Part shown: positions 55,380 through 64,000 of the stretch, one piece after another
How positions within the stretch are numbered: the stretch's first letter is position 1
Layout: the number at the start of each line of letters is the position of its first letter
Source of the DNA: Dromiciops gliroides
Taxonomy: Eukaryota > Chordata > Mammalia > Microbiotheria > Microbiotheriidae
Direction: 5' to 3'
Assembly (NCBI RefSeq): GCF_019393635.1
Contig: NC_057861.1
Span: 81,289,327-81,353,326 of the forward strand
Length of the DNA stretch: 64,000 nucleotides
Position numbers and translations under genes: made by a program
The notes under the pieces: model-generated
Seen by the model: the letters and a program-made list of their open reading frames with translations, nothing else
Told to the model about the DNA's origin: nothing
The model's database searches: none

Positions 55380-56320
55380 TCAACTTGTTTCCTCCTCCCT
55401 TCTTTCCCCCTTCTTCCCCCTCTTCTTTCATTTTTCCTTCTCTTCCTCTTTCCCTCCTATTTTCTTTACTTCCTCTATCTCCTCTTTTTTCCTTCCACCC
55501 TCTCTTGCCTCCTCCTCCTCCCCTTTTCCATCCTCCCTTCTTCCTCCTTGTCCCTCCTTCCATTTCCTCTCCCTCCTCCCATTGCTTCTTGTTAAGAGGT
55601 CCCCTAAACTTTCTTTTTGAGTTACCATATTTTTCAGAAACACTGGACCCAGAGTATGCAAAAGAGACCCTGTATGTGACAAGGACAAAAGCCCTATCAA
55701 CCCCCTCCCTCCCAGGTGACCTAATTTGTCCTTTGCATCCCAAACTGGACTCCCTGTGTATCCTTGGGAATCAAGACAGGTGCCAGTCTCCCCATCTTCA
55801 CAGTCTGGCAGTACCCCGGGGAAAAGAGTACAGCTTTTGCCATTATAATTATTGTTGATTTTTCCTTCCCTGCCACTCCCATTAAGGAGGAGATTTCTGT
55901 TTCTTCCTCCTTCCTTTGTTGTAATCTCATAAATATGCAAGCTTCTGTTTGGATGGTGAGCTCTGCACTTACTTAGGGTTCCACGTGCAGGTTCATTCCT
56001 CTAGTAATAAATCTAGTAGCAACTCAATGTCTCATAGACTTGTGATATTGTTAACATTCTTTCCCTCCCCCTTGCCTTATCCCTACTTTTTCTTCTCCCT
56101 CTCTTTCCTTATTTTCCCCCTTTTCCTCTCTCTTCTGTCTTCTCCTTCTCTCCTCATCCTCCCTCTTTTCCTCCATCTCTCCCCCTCCTCCCTCTCTGTC
56201 TTCCTCCCCTTTTTCCTCCCTCTGTTCCTCCTTTTCTCCCTCTCTTTTCTTCCTCCCCCTTTCCATCTCCTTCCTCCCTCTGATTCTCCCTCTCCTTCTC
56301 TCTCCCCCCTCCCCTCCCAG
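55380..56320 (+). repeat. Pyrimidine-rich tract, split by an LTR
   Basis: 55,380-55,589 and 56,057-56,320 are almost pure C/T (TTCC, CTCC words). They form one tract of about 470 bp that was cut by the LTR at 55,590-56,056. It ends directly at the JRK CpG island. The glutamate/arginine or serine-rich open frames on either strand are composition artefacts. Confidence 0.9.
55590..56056 (-). mobile_element. Solo LTR of the same family, copy 2
   Basis: 467 bp. On the minus strand it starts TGTTAACA and ends CTTAACA, with the 4-bp duplication TTCT at 55,586-55,589 and 56,057-56,060. It shares with copy 1 'agaggaatgaac', 'acaaaggaaggagg', 'acacagggagtccag', 'gcatactctgg' and 'aatatggtaactcaa'. It is shorter by internal deletions. 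Confidence 0.87.
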
Positions 56321-56760
56321 GCCGCGGAGAGCATCGAGATGCTCCGTCCTCCGGATTTCCTAGAGCGTTCCCGGAAGTAGCCTGGAGGGGGGACCAGCTG
56401 CAGTAACTCCGCTAGGGAGGGGGGGCGGGGTCGAGAAGGTGTGGGGTCCACTTCCGGCCGGGGGCGCGGCTCGGGCTTGGGGCCTGAGGAGAAGTGGTCG
56501 GTGTGTTCGGCCCGAGGGGTGCCCCGTCCCCCCACAAAGCGCGTCTAGTTCCGCTTGTCGGAACCCCACCCTCGGGCCTGCGCGTCCCGGGGCGTCCGTG
56601 CTCCGGCCTCTGTCCCGGGGGGTCCCGCGGGGCCGGGGCCGGGACCGCCCGAGGAGCCTACACCGAGCCTCGATAGTGAGCGGCCGCCGGTGAGTCGGAC
56701 CCGGGGCTCGGGGCAATGGGGGTTGGGGAGGTGGGGTGGGGGCGCCCTGTGCGTCCCGTC
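56321..56760 (+). promoter_or_regulatory. CpG-island promoter of JRK
   Basis: A dense CpG island starts abruptly after the pyrimidine tract. It holds two ETS-type sites (CCGGAAGTA at 56,371-56,379; ACTTCCGG at 56,450-56,457) and an Sp1-type GC box (GGGGGCGGGG at 56,421-56,430). There is no TATA box. This layout is typical of broadly expressed genes. JRK is the next gene on the plus strand, so it is the likely target, although a divergent transcript is possible. Confidence 0.7.
56460..56689 (+). other. JRK: Probable non-coding first exon of JRK
   Basis: The only strong donor in the island is 'GCCGCCG|GTGAGT' (last exonic base 56,689). The start is a guess from the promoter motifs just upstream. 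No long ATG frame is needed here, since the JRK protein starts in the last exon. The pairing with the acceptor at 62,921 is inferred. Confidence 0.5.
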
Positions 56761-57650
56761 TCCTACAACCCCTAACCCTAAATAAGAACCTGCCTCTGGG
56801 AGCCTACCCCGCCCACCCTAAGAAACAGGACCATCGTTGAGCCCTGTGGGATCTAATCGTATTCCCCTTTTCTGACCCCCCCCCCCCAGTCTTTAAGATC
56901 CTCTTCTCTTTCAGCGCCTCCCCCCCACAAAAAAAGGTCTGTCTCATACTTCCCTTTCGCCCTCCAGTGCACTCACATGTCTGACCCCGGGATTCATGTC
57001 CCCAAGAAGAGCTGTGCTATGGGGGCCGCTTTGCCCCCCTGTAAAGACATCCCCATGACCCTGTGTTTGGGAGGCAGCTCCTTTTACTCCTCCTCTTCCT
57101 CCTCAAGTTCAAGGGCTCCAAACCTTTTTTGAGGCCCAGACCCGCATTGGCTCTGGAGCCCAGAATGATGTTTTTTCGTGCATAAAACAAGATACAAAGA
57201 ATCACAAAAGAAACTAATTATACCTCAATACATGGTATCAAACGGTTAGAGAAACAAGTTCGGGACCTCTGCTCCAGTCTTTTGTTTTCGCACACCCTTT
57301 CCTTCTCCACCCATCTTTTATGGCATAACGGTCTCCTTGGCCCAGGTTTCACAATTTAACCAAGTCTGTGTTAACATACATAGCCCTCCAAAGAAAAGCT
57401 AAGATACTACCTTTAATTACAGGGTTGGATTCTAGAGGTAATCATCTGGCTTCTCCACTATGGGAAAAATAATTGACTTTTTTCTCTGGCATAAGTATTT
57501 ATAGTACTTAAATTTTAAGTTTATTTCTTCAAAGCACAGGTGTCAAATTCAAATAGAAATGGATCCCCGTGGGACTTATATTTACTTAGAAAACCACAAA
57601 TTAACATTATGTTGTAATTTTGTTTTGTTAAACATTTCCCATTTAATTTT
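56761..57650. repeat. Probable JRK intron 1, start, with hAT-like pieces
   Basis: 57,090-57,275 resembles the hAT-like element at 47,810 ('gaggcccagacccgcattgg', 'gtgcataaaacaagatacaa'). 57,536 onwards begins the next hAT element. No exon recognised. Confidence 0.55.
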
Positions 57651-57895
57651 CTTTTTTTTTCTTTTTCTTTTTTTTTTCTTTTTGGTTTTTGGTTTTTGGT
57701 GAGGCAGTTGGAGTTAAGTGACTTGCCCAGGGTCACACAGCTAGTAAGTGTGTAAAGTCTGAGGCCGGATTTGAACTCAGGTCCTCCTGAATCCAGGGCC
57801 AGTGCTCTATCCACTGCACCACCTAGCTGACCCCCATTTAATTTTAATCTGGTTTGAACCACATTCTAGTGGCCCTGAGTTTGACACCTCTGTCT
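57536..57895 (+). mobile_element. Small hAT-like element interrupted by a SINE
   Basis: Opposed ends 'caggtgtcaaattcaaat' (57,538) and 'gagtttgacacctctg' (57,877-57,892) and interior 'cttagaaaaccacaaattaa', 'tttaatctggtttgaaccac'. Without the SINE it is about 180 bp. A relative lies at 18,150-18,335. Confidence 0.75.
57651..57832 (-). mobile_element. Marsupial SINE with target duplication
   Basis: Antisense copy with a long T-rich tail. Duplication 'cccatttaatttt' at 57,638-57,650 and 57,833-57,845. Confidence 0.92.
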
Positions 57896-58377
57896 TGAAG
57901 GACTTTTATATAATACCAGCTGCTACTTTCCAAAACTCAATGTTTCTTTTATCTACATTGAGTTAAGATTATTTTTCCCTATATTACCTCTCCCAACCAA
58001 ATAAAACTTAAAGTAACCATTCATATCTTCCCTATCAAGCTCCACTTCCGAAGTATCAACTTTGTCTTTTCTAAATTACTAAGAGCATTTATGGTCCGTC
58101 CCAAACAAACTAGCATTTTATTGTTTAGGGTGTTTTTATTTTTGGGGTTTTCTTTTTCTTTTTTTTTTTTTGGTCTCCCCAACCATATTAAAAACTCTTC
58201 TTTGTCCTCCTCAGGGCCTAGCACAGGAGTAGTCATGCAGAAAGACTCAGTAAAAACTTGTTGGTTGTTTTTGGAACACTTGGTGCTTTTGAAAAATGTC
58301 TTTGCTAGAGAAATGATATTTCTGAAGCCTGGTGTCTTATCATTCACTTATCTGCCACTCACACTTGTGTCAGTCTT
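57896..58377. other. Intron sequence, unassigned
   Basis: 58,190-58,270 has L2-like words. The opposed 108-codon frames are not recognisable. Confidence 0.4.
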
Positions 58378-58528
58378 TTTTTTTTTTTTTTTAAGTGAGG
58401 CAGTTGGGGTTAAGTGACTTGCCCAGGGTCACACAGCTAGTAAGTGTTAAGTATCGGAGGCCTGATTTGAACTCAGGTATTCCTGACTCCAGGGCCAGTG
58501 CTTTATCCACTGCGCCACCTAGCCACCC
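58378..58528 (-). mobile_element. Marsupial SINE with target duplication
   Basis: Full antisense copy. Duplication 'cacttgtgtcagtctt' / 'cacttgtgtcaatctt' at 58,362-58,377 and 58,529-58,544. Confidence 0.93.
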
Positions 58529-58689
58529 CACTTGTGTCAATCTTAACTGGAGCCAGAACCCAACACTTGGAGACAAAAAAGGAACTTTAAGCATTGAAGA
58601 AGAAAAGCTGTTAAAAACCTGGAGATTTGACTCCATAGGAGACAGGTGTTGTCATCATCCCCCAAACCACTCACTATTGACATTTGGAA

Positions 58690-59110
58690 TGGTGCACAAG
58701 ATAGAACTCTAGACTCATAGGCCTTTAATTACCTAGTCTAGTACCCTCATTTTGCAGATGTGAAGTGTAACTTGCCCAGAGTCATACAGCCGGCTGGTGA
58801 TACATCAAGAATTACAGCTTGGTGCTCTTGATTTCCATAGACTGATTGGTGCTGTTTGTCTGATGTATCACTGTGGAGAGAGCACTGGGCTTGGAGTCAG
58901 GAGACCTAGATTCAGGCCTGGCTCTGACACTTCTCCCAGTGATTTTGGACAAGATACTAAGTCCCTCTGAGCCTTAGTTTTCTTATTTGTCAAATGGACA
59001 CAATAACAATACTTGCTTCCTGTTGTAAGGAAATCAAACACCTTGCAAATTTTAGAACTTCATAAAGATGAGTATTATAATAGTTTAGTGTGCTTTCTGC
59101 TGTACTACGG
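58690..59110. repeat. MIR copies
   Basis: 58,720-58,845 is antisense MIR-like. 58,870-59,110 is plus-strand MIR ('ggcttggagtcaggagacct', 'gagccttagttttcttattt', 'caccttgcaaattttagaac'). Confidence 0.75.
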
Positions 59111-60475
59111 CTGGATCTTGAATCAGGTTGTAGAATTTCAGGGTTGAGGATTATTGTGCAATAGCATCGTATAGCCCAAACAATAAATTTAAGAAATGCT
59201 TGCTAAGCATTACTATGTGAAAAACATTGTGTTCAAAGAATGAGGTTTCGATGAAAATCTACACTATCAGCCTTCAAAGAGTGTATAATAAAAATAGGGT
59301 ACACTAAGCATCCACAAACATAATAAAAGGTAGACTGTGACTGGGAGAAGTATAGGCACAGTGTTCTCAGAATGTTTGGAGAGAGAGCGAGATCTCTTTG
59401 AGCTTGGCATCAGGGTAAACCATGGGGAGGAAGGCTTTGAAAGAAGAAAGGGATTTTAGCAGCTAGAGATGAATGATAATTCATCAGGGTTTTTCTGTTG
59501 CACCACAGCTATCTTTTTAATCAGGCTGCAGAATCAGGTTGTCTCAGGTGTCATCCTTTCCAACTTGAATGTGGGCAGAAATCCATTCTATAACATCTCT
59601 GATAAGTAGTCATCCAGCCTCTGTTTGAAGACCTCTTCTGATGGAGAATCCTTATTCGTTTAATAGCTTGGATGGCCTGCCTGAAAACTTGGAGGCATGA
59701 AAGGGTATGATGACCTTGGAGAACATCAAGTGGTCCATTTTGAATGTGACATATCGTATATGAAGGAGGAATGTGAAGTGAGCTGGGGTGGTGTCACAGA
59801 ATCTTAGGGTTAGGAAGTGCCTTAGAGACCGGCTTGTTTAGCCTGTGCCTAAAGATAGAGATGAAGATATCCCTGTCGTAGCAAGTGGTTGGTTGTCATG
59901 CAACCTCTGACTGAAGTCCTCTAGTGAGTTAGAACCCACCTTTGGATGTCTCTAATTGTTAGATATTCTCTTCTATCCAGCCTAAATCTATGTCTGCAAC
60001 TTTTCCTCCTTGGGTCTCAGGACTGGCTTCTGGGGCCAAACTGACTAAGTCCCATCTGTCTTCCATATGACATCTCTTCAGATAATTTAAGATGGTTATC
60101 TGTCTCTTACTAAATTATCTTTTCTCCAGGATGAATACCCCCCATGTGGTATGGTATCTTAGAGTCATCTGGAAGAGACCTGAGAAGCCACCTAACTTCC
60201 TCATTTTACAGATGGGGAAACTGAGAACCAAAGAGGTTAAGTCAATTGCCCAAAGTCATACAGTTTGTAATTGGTAGATCTAGGATTGGAACTGAGTACA
60301 CTGTGCCATGCTGCTTGATCTCAAGGCCCTTTATCAACTTGACTGTCTTCCTCTGGATGTTCTCCAGCTTGTTAATGACCTTTCTAAAATGAGGTGTCCA
60401 GACAGAACACAATACTCTCAATGTATTCTGACCTAAGGCAAAGACCTCCTTTTAATGTAGCCTAAGATCACAGTA
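59110..60475 (-). mobile_element. Ancient LINE remnants, mainly CR1/L3 antisense
   Basis: 59,180-59,480 is L2-like. From ~59,560 CR1/L3 antisense words follow ('gtagtcatccagcctctgtt', 'ctccagcttgttaatgacct', 'gaacacaatactctcaatgt'). A MIR sits at 60,155-60,315. Confidence 0.65.
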
Positions 60476-60613
60476 GGGGCAGCTAGGTGGCACAGTTGAT
60501 AGAGCACCGGCCCTGGAGTCAGGAGTACCTGAGTTCAAATTTAGCCTCAGACACTAGCTGTGTGACCCTGGGCAAGTCACTTAACCCTAATTGCCTCACT
60601 TAAAAAAAAAAAA
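60476..60613 (+). mobile_element. Marsupial SINE with target duplication
   Basis: Full copy. Duplication 'aagatcacagta' / 'aagatcacatta' at 60,464-60,475 and 60,614-60,625, inside the CR1/L3 relic. Confidence 0.93.
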
Positions 60614-62600
60614 AAGATCACATTAGCTATTTTCCCCTGTCATACATTACACTGTTGCTTTATATTGAGTTTGCAGTCTACTAAAATCCTTGGATCCTTT
60701 TCAGATAAACCGTCTAGCCCTTTTCTCTATTCAAAAAGTTAACTTTTTGAACCTCAGAATAAGACTTTATATTTATCCATGTGAAGATCTCTCATGTTAG
60801 CTCTCTTCCCCTGGAGACTGTATTCGGGTAGTTTGGAGGGTCCAAAACGCTAGACTAAGTTGTTTCTTTTCTATTCTATTTGAGCAGAGAAATGGCATAG
60901 TACTGTGCTTTGAGAATATTTGGTCGTCTTTGTGAAAGATTATTTAAAGAAGAAAGAAACTGAACATTATGATAATAGTTTGGGTGAGAAATGATGAAGG
61001 CCTAAACAGGAAAGTAATTGATGTTAAAAATGATAATAGGATCGTTAAGCAATTTTGTTCAATAAACATTAAATTCCAAACTCATTCAGTAAACATTTAA
61101 CTGTTTTCAGTGCTCACTCAGTAAATATTTATCAAATGCCTGCTATGTGCCAGGCACTGTGCTAAGTACTGTGGATACAAAAAGAGGCAAGAGGCAGTCC
61201 TTGCCCTCAAGGAACTTTCAATCCAATGGCACTGTGCTAAGCAAGGCACTTTTTAAAGCTATGTTGGAGATAGAAAAACTACAAAGTAGTCCTTGTAGTC
61301 AAGGAATTTGCATTCTACTAATGAGTTAAGACTTTATACAAACAATTCAAGGTGTGATGGTGAAGTCAAAGAGAATCATAAAACATAAGGTGTTAGATCA
61401 CTTCTGACTGCAGGAAATAGGGAGGAAATTCTAGAAGAAGTAACCTCTGAATTGGGTCTTAAATTAAAAAAAGAGCATTTCAGCAGACAGAATTGTGGGG
61501 GAGAGTATTTTTCTACCATGACATTCCCCTTCCCCCAGTAGCCATGTGACTTTGGGCTTATTTCATCTCTGAGACTTATATTTCTTCCCTGTCATGGGGA
61601 GAATAAGACCTGCCCTATCTCCCTTACAGGATTGTGATGAGAATCAAAGATAATCATATATGTGAATGTACTTAGTCACTGTAAGGTGCTATGTACACAT
61701 TAGTGGCTATCTCACAGGCTGGTTGAATAGTGTGAAGCTGCTACAGGGTGTCAGGTGATAGTATGAAGTCAAATCCTTAGCTCCAGTAGAGCTTGAGGAG
61801 AAAGAGTGGGCTGGTCTGCTCAGGGATGGCTTCTGCTTTCATCAAGGCCTTAAAGTTGGTGTGATTTGCTCCTTGGTACTACTTTAAAGGCGGTTTCATT
61901 CCTCACTGATATGCTGAAGGGGGTTTGTGGTTTTGAGGTAACAGTGGGATAGATGGAGAGTCCTTCAGGGTCTTTGTCTGCCAAGACGGTTTCAGCAAGA
62001 TTGAGGCTCAATGATTGAGCCCCTTAGGATGGACCTGTGCACATAGTAAATGCTCAATGAACAGTTACTAAATTGCATAAAACCCCTTCTCTAGAAGGCC
62101 AAGTTGGCCATGCTAAAAATTAGCATTGAAAACAATTAAATAGCCATCCAAGAAGGTGAGAAGTCTGTGCTTAGATGAAAGCATAATAGCCCAGACTCCC
62201 TTTTCCCACTTACTTTATACCCTCACAGTTTTCCCATGGAGGGACTAATACCCAAATGCACATTTAAAACCCCTTGCCACCTAGAATTTATTCCTTGGGG
62301 AGGCAGCCTGGTGTGTGTGGGACAAACAAAACACTGGACTGGGGAGTCAGGAATCCTGAGTTCTTGTTCTAGCTCTGCCATTTACTGTGGGATCCTTGGA
62401 ACCTCACATGAGCAACTATGAACGTTGTTCAGTTTGTATAGAGCCTGCTATAGACGGCCTACTTTCCTTCACCTTGATGTTCCTCAGTCTGTCACATTTT
62501 TGCAGACCACATTGGTTCCCCATTGAAACTGAAGTCCTTGTTCTTTCAACCTGTTCTTTTCAGGTGAGTTGTTTTAGTTTATAAAAATAAAGAATAGGTG
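60614..62600. repeat. CR1/L3 continuation, L2-like sequence and unassigned intron
   Basis: 60,620-60,810 continues CR1/L3 antisense ('gaataagactttatatttat'). 61,100-61,500 is L2-like ('aaatgcctgctatgtgccag', 'gtccttgccctcaaggaact'). 61,520-61,740 and 62,280-62,400 hold MIR pieces. No exon recognised. Confidence 0.55.
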
Positions 62601-62609
62601 TGCATACAA

Positions 62610-62880
62610 ATAATAATAATAATAGCTGACATTTCTAATATAGTTTTCAAAGAAGTTTATAACCACCTCATTTGATCCTTGCAATAGCCCTGTTCTGTAA
62701 CTAGTGTAAGTATTCATGTCCTTTACAAATGAGGAAATCAAGCTTAAGGAAAGTGTGAATTGTCTTAGGTCTTATATGACCTCCATTTCATTTACATGGC
62801 TAGCCAAGGGGAAGACTCAGGATTAGAACCCAGGTCTTCTGACTCCCAATTCCAGTGCTCAAATATTCTGGACAAATTTT
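62610..62880 (-). mobile_element. MIR/THER-type SINE
   Basis: 'aataatagctgacatttcta', 'ccttgcaatagccctgttct', 'tccttgcaatagccctgttc', 'aggtcttctgactcccaatt'. Diverged. Confidence 0.7.
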
Positions 62881-62921
62881 CCATAACATTTTTTTTCTTT
62901 TTTTCCCCCTCTGCTTTCCAG

Positions 62922-63571
62922 TTCATAACGTTCTGTGCTTGTAAAACAGCATTGTGGACACTGGAGAAAGCCACCCACAACTTAGACAGTAAAACCTTGA
63001 TTAACCGGAACTCAGCTAACCGGTGTTTTTGTGAGGGTGGAAGGAAGCTGCAGGCAGAAGGCAGGGAGAACTGCCCTCCCACCACCAAGAAGCCTTGAAG
63101 TTCAAAGCAAAGTTCTGTGATTGGTTGCTTCATCGACTACGAAGATCTGCCTCTCCAAGTCAGAGAAACTCTGCATGTGGTCTGGGAACTGAACAAGTTG
63201 CTAAAAAAAAAAAAAAGTGGATTTCTGTGAGCACCTGAGTGCAGAAGACGGGGAAGCTGAGGCGAAGGGGTGGGGGTCTTGGGCAGTGGGAGGAAAAGGA
63301 AGGAAAACGTGGTGGGAAATGGGAATGGGGAAAGGGGAAGAAGGGAAGACCAAATATTGGTGAAGTGGAGAGGTAGCCAGGAACCTTGGGGGAAAGGGGG
63401 TGTGGTTGGGAGCTGGGAGAGGAAAATTATAAGGAAGTAGAGGAAACCTCAAGCAAATTGAAAGGGAGAGGGGGGCAGTGAGGTGAGAAGAGAAAAATCA
63501 ATACTGTGCCCAAGTATAACATACACCAACATTCCTCTTTAAGTCACAGTGTATATAAGCCATCCAATCCC
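62922..63571 (+). other. JRK: Probable JRK 5' UTR (second exon)
   Basis: A strong acceptor with a 25-bp pyrimidine run ('ttttccccctctgctttcca' + g, AG at 62,920-62,921) opens an exon that can run straight into the JRK start codon. It contains the transposon-end-like sequence at 62,987 and a 14-A run at about 63,202-63,215. Two short upstream frames are present: 63,175-63,192 and 63,319-63,363. A weaker acceptor ends at 63,549, so an extra intron cannot be excluded. Confidence 0.55.
62987..63030 (+). repeat. Pogo/Tigger-like terminal repeat upstream of JRK
   Basis: CAGT at 62,987 is followed by 'aaaaccttgattaaccgg' and a second 'agctaaccgg' 15 bp on (TAACCGG at 63,002-63,008 and 63,017-63,023). 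Pogo/Tigger elements begin CAG and many have 'AACCTCGATTAWCCGGAA'-type ends with ~15-bp subterminal repeats. The flank is 'ga', not the expected TA. See findings. Confidence 0.5.
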
Positions 63572-64000
63572 ATGGCTTCCAAACAGCCTGTAGTGAAGAA
63601 CAAAGGAGAGAAACGTAAGAGAGTTGTGCTGACCCTAAAGGAGAAAATTGATATCTGTACCCGTCTTGAAAAGGGCGAGAACAGGAAAGCTTTGATGCAA
63701 GAGTACAATGTTGGCATGTCTACCTTATATGACATCAAGGCCCACAAGGGACAACTGCTGAGGTTTTTTGCTAATTCGGATTCTAACAAAGCCCTTGAAC
63801 ACCGCCGCACTTTGCACACCCCTAAGCTAGAGCATCTAGATCGGGTTTTGTATGAGTGGTTCTTGGTGAAACGGTCAGAGGGAGTTCCTGTCTCAGGCCC
63901 AATGCTCATTGAGAAGGCTAAAGACTTTTATGAGCAGATGCAGTTGACTGAGCCATGTGTTTTTTCTGGAGGATGGCTTTGGAGGTTTAAGGCAAGGCAT
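63572..64000 (+). CDS. JRK: JRK, jerky homologue, N-terminal part (runs off the window)
   Basis: JRK is a nuclear DNA/RNA-binding protein domesticated from a pogo/Tigger-type transposase; it has been linked to beta-catenin signalling, and the mouse mutant has seizures. The frame is open for 143 codons to the window end. The start MASK..., then '[20 protein letters not shown]', agrees with the mammalian protein. Residues ~14-66 form the psq-type helix-turn-helix ('[20 protein letters not shown]', '[15 protein letters not shown]'). Residues ~75-143 form the CENP-B-type HTH ('[20 protein letters not shown]', '[16 protein letters not shown]', '[13 protein letters not shown]'). The DDE-derived domain lies beyond the window. 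The start context is weak (C at -3, G at +4), but conservation supports it. Near-identity with the human protein, as recalled, shows strong constraint. Confidence 0.96.
   Translation, partial: MASKQPVVKNKGEKRKRVVLTLKEKIDICTRLEKGENRKALMQEYNVGMSTLYDIKAHKGQLLRFFANSDSNKALEHRRTLHTPKLEHLDRVLYEWFLVKRSEGVPVSGPMLIEKAKDFYEQMQLTEPCVFSGGWLWRFKARH

Noticed and set aside
55291-56535. Long frames over the pyrimidine-rich tract and JRK CpG island
   Set aside because: Composition produces few stop codons. The frames cross LTR borders and are not conserved families.

Overview
This window is vertebrate nuclear DNA and almost certainly comes from a marsupial. It carries dozens of copies of a tRNA-derived SINE (head 'ggcagctaggtggcgcagtg', core 'agctgtgtgaccctgggcaa') and antisense 3' ends of a marsupial-type L1, over a background of decayed MIR/THER-type SINEs, L2, CR1/L3 and small hAT elements. 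Which marsupial cannot be settled from the sequence. Family names for repeats are from memory of repeat families; no library search was possible.

The gene order matches the interval of human 8q24.3 that holds THEM6, PSCA and JRK, in flipped orientation. At the left edge (minus strand) is exon 1 of THEM6 in a CpG island; its last exon lies outside the window. In the middle (minus strand, 23.7-33.9 kb) are three exons that line up with PSCA, a GPI-anchored Ly6 protein. They carry a lost exon 1 splice donor, one frameshift in each of exons 2 and 3, and lost disulfide cysteines, so PSCA looks like a pseudogene here. At the right edge (plus strand) is JRK: a CpG-island promoter with a probable non-coding exon near 56.3-56.7 kb, a probable second 5' UTR exon from 62.9 kb, and the first 143 codons from 63,572, running off the window. 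No LY6K was recognised between THEM6 and PSCA.

The remaining ~60 kb is intergenic or intronic and built from nested repeats. Two ribosomal-protein retrocopies sit at 39.2-41.3 kb: a broken RPL37 and an RPS29 copy with an intact 56-codon frame, both with target-site duplications. Two solo LTRs of one endogenous retrovirus family lie head to head just upstream of the JRK promoter, each with a 4-bp target duplication.

Points most worth checking are the PSCA lesions, a possible pogo/Tigger terminal repeat still present in the 5' UTR of JRK (itself a domesticated pogo-type transposase), a 153-bp templated duplication 1,320 bp from its source, a decayed 24-bp minisatellite, and an internal L1 fragment with its own target duplication.
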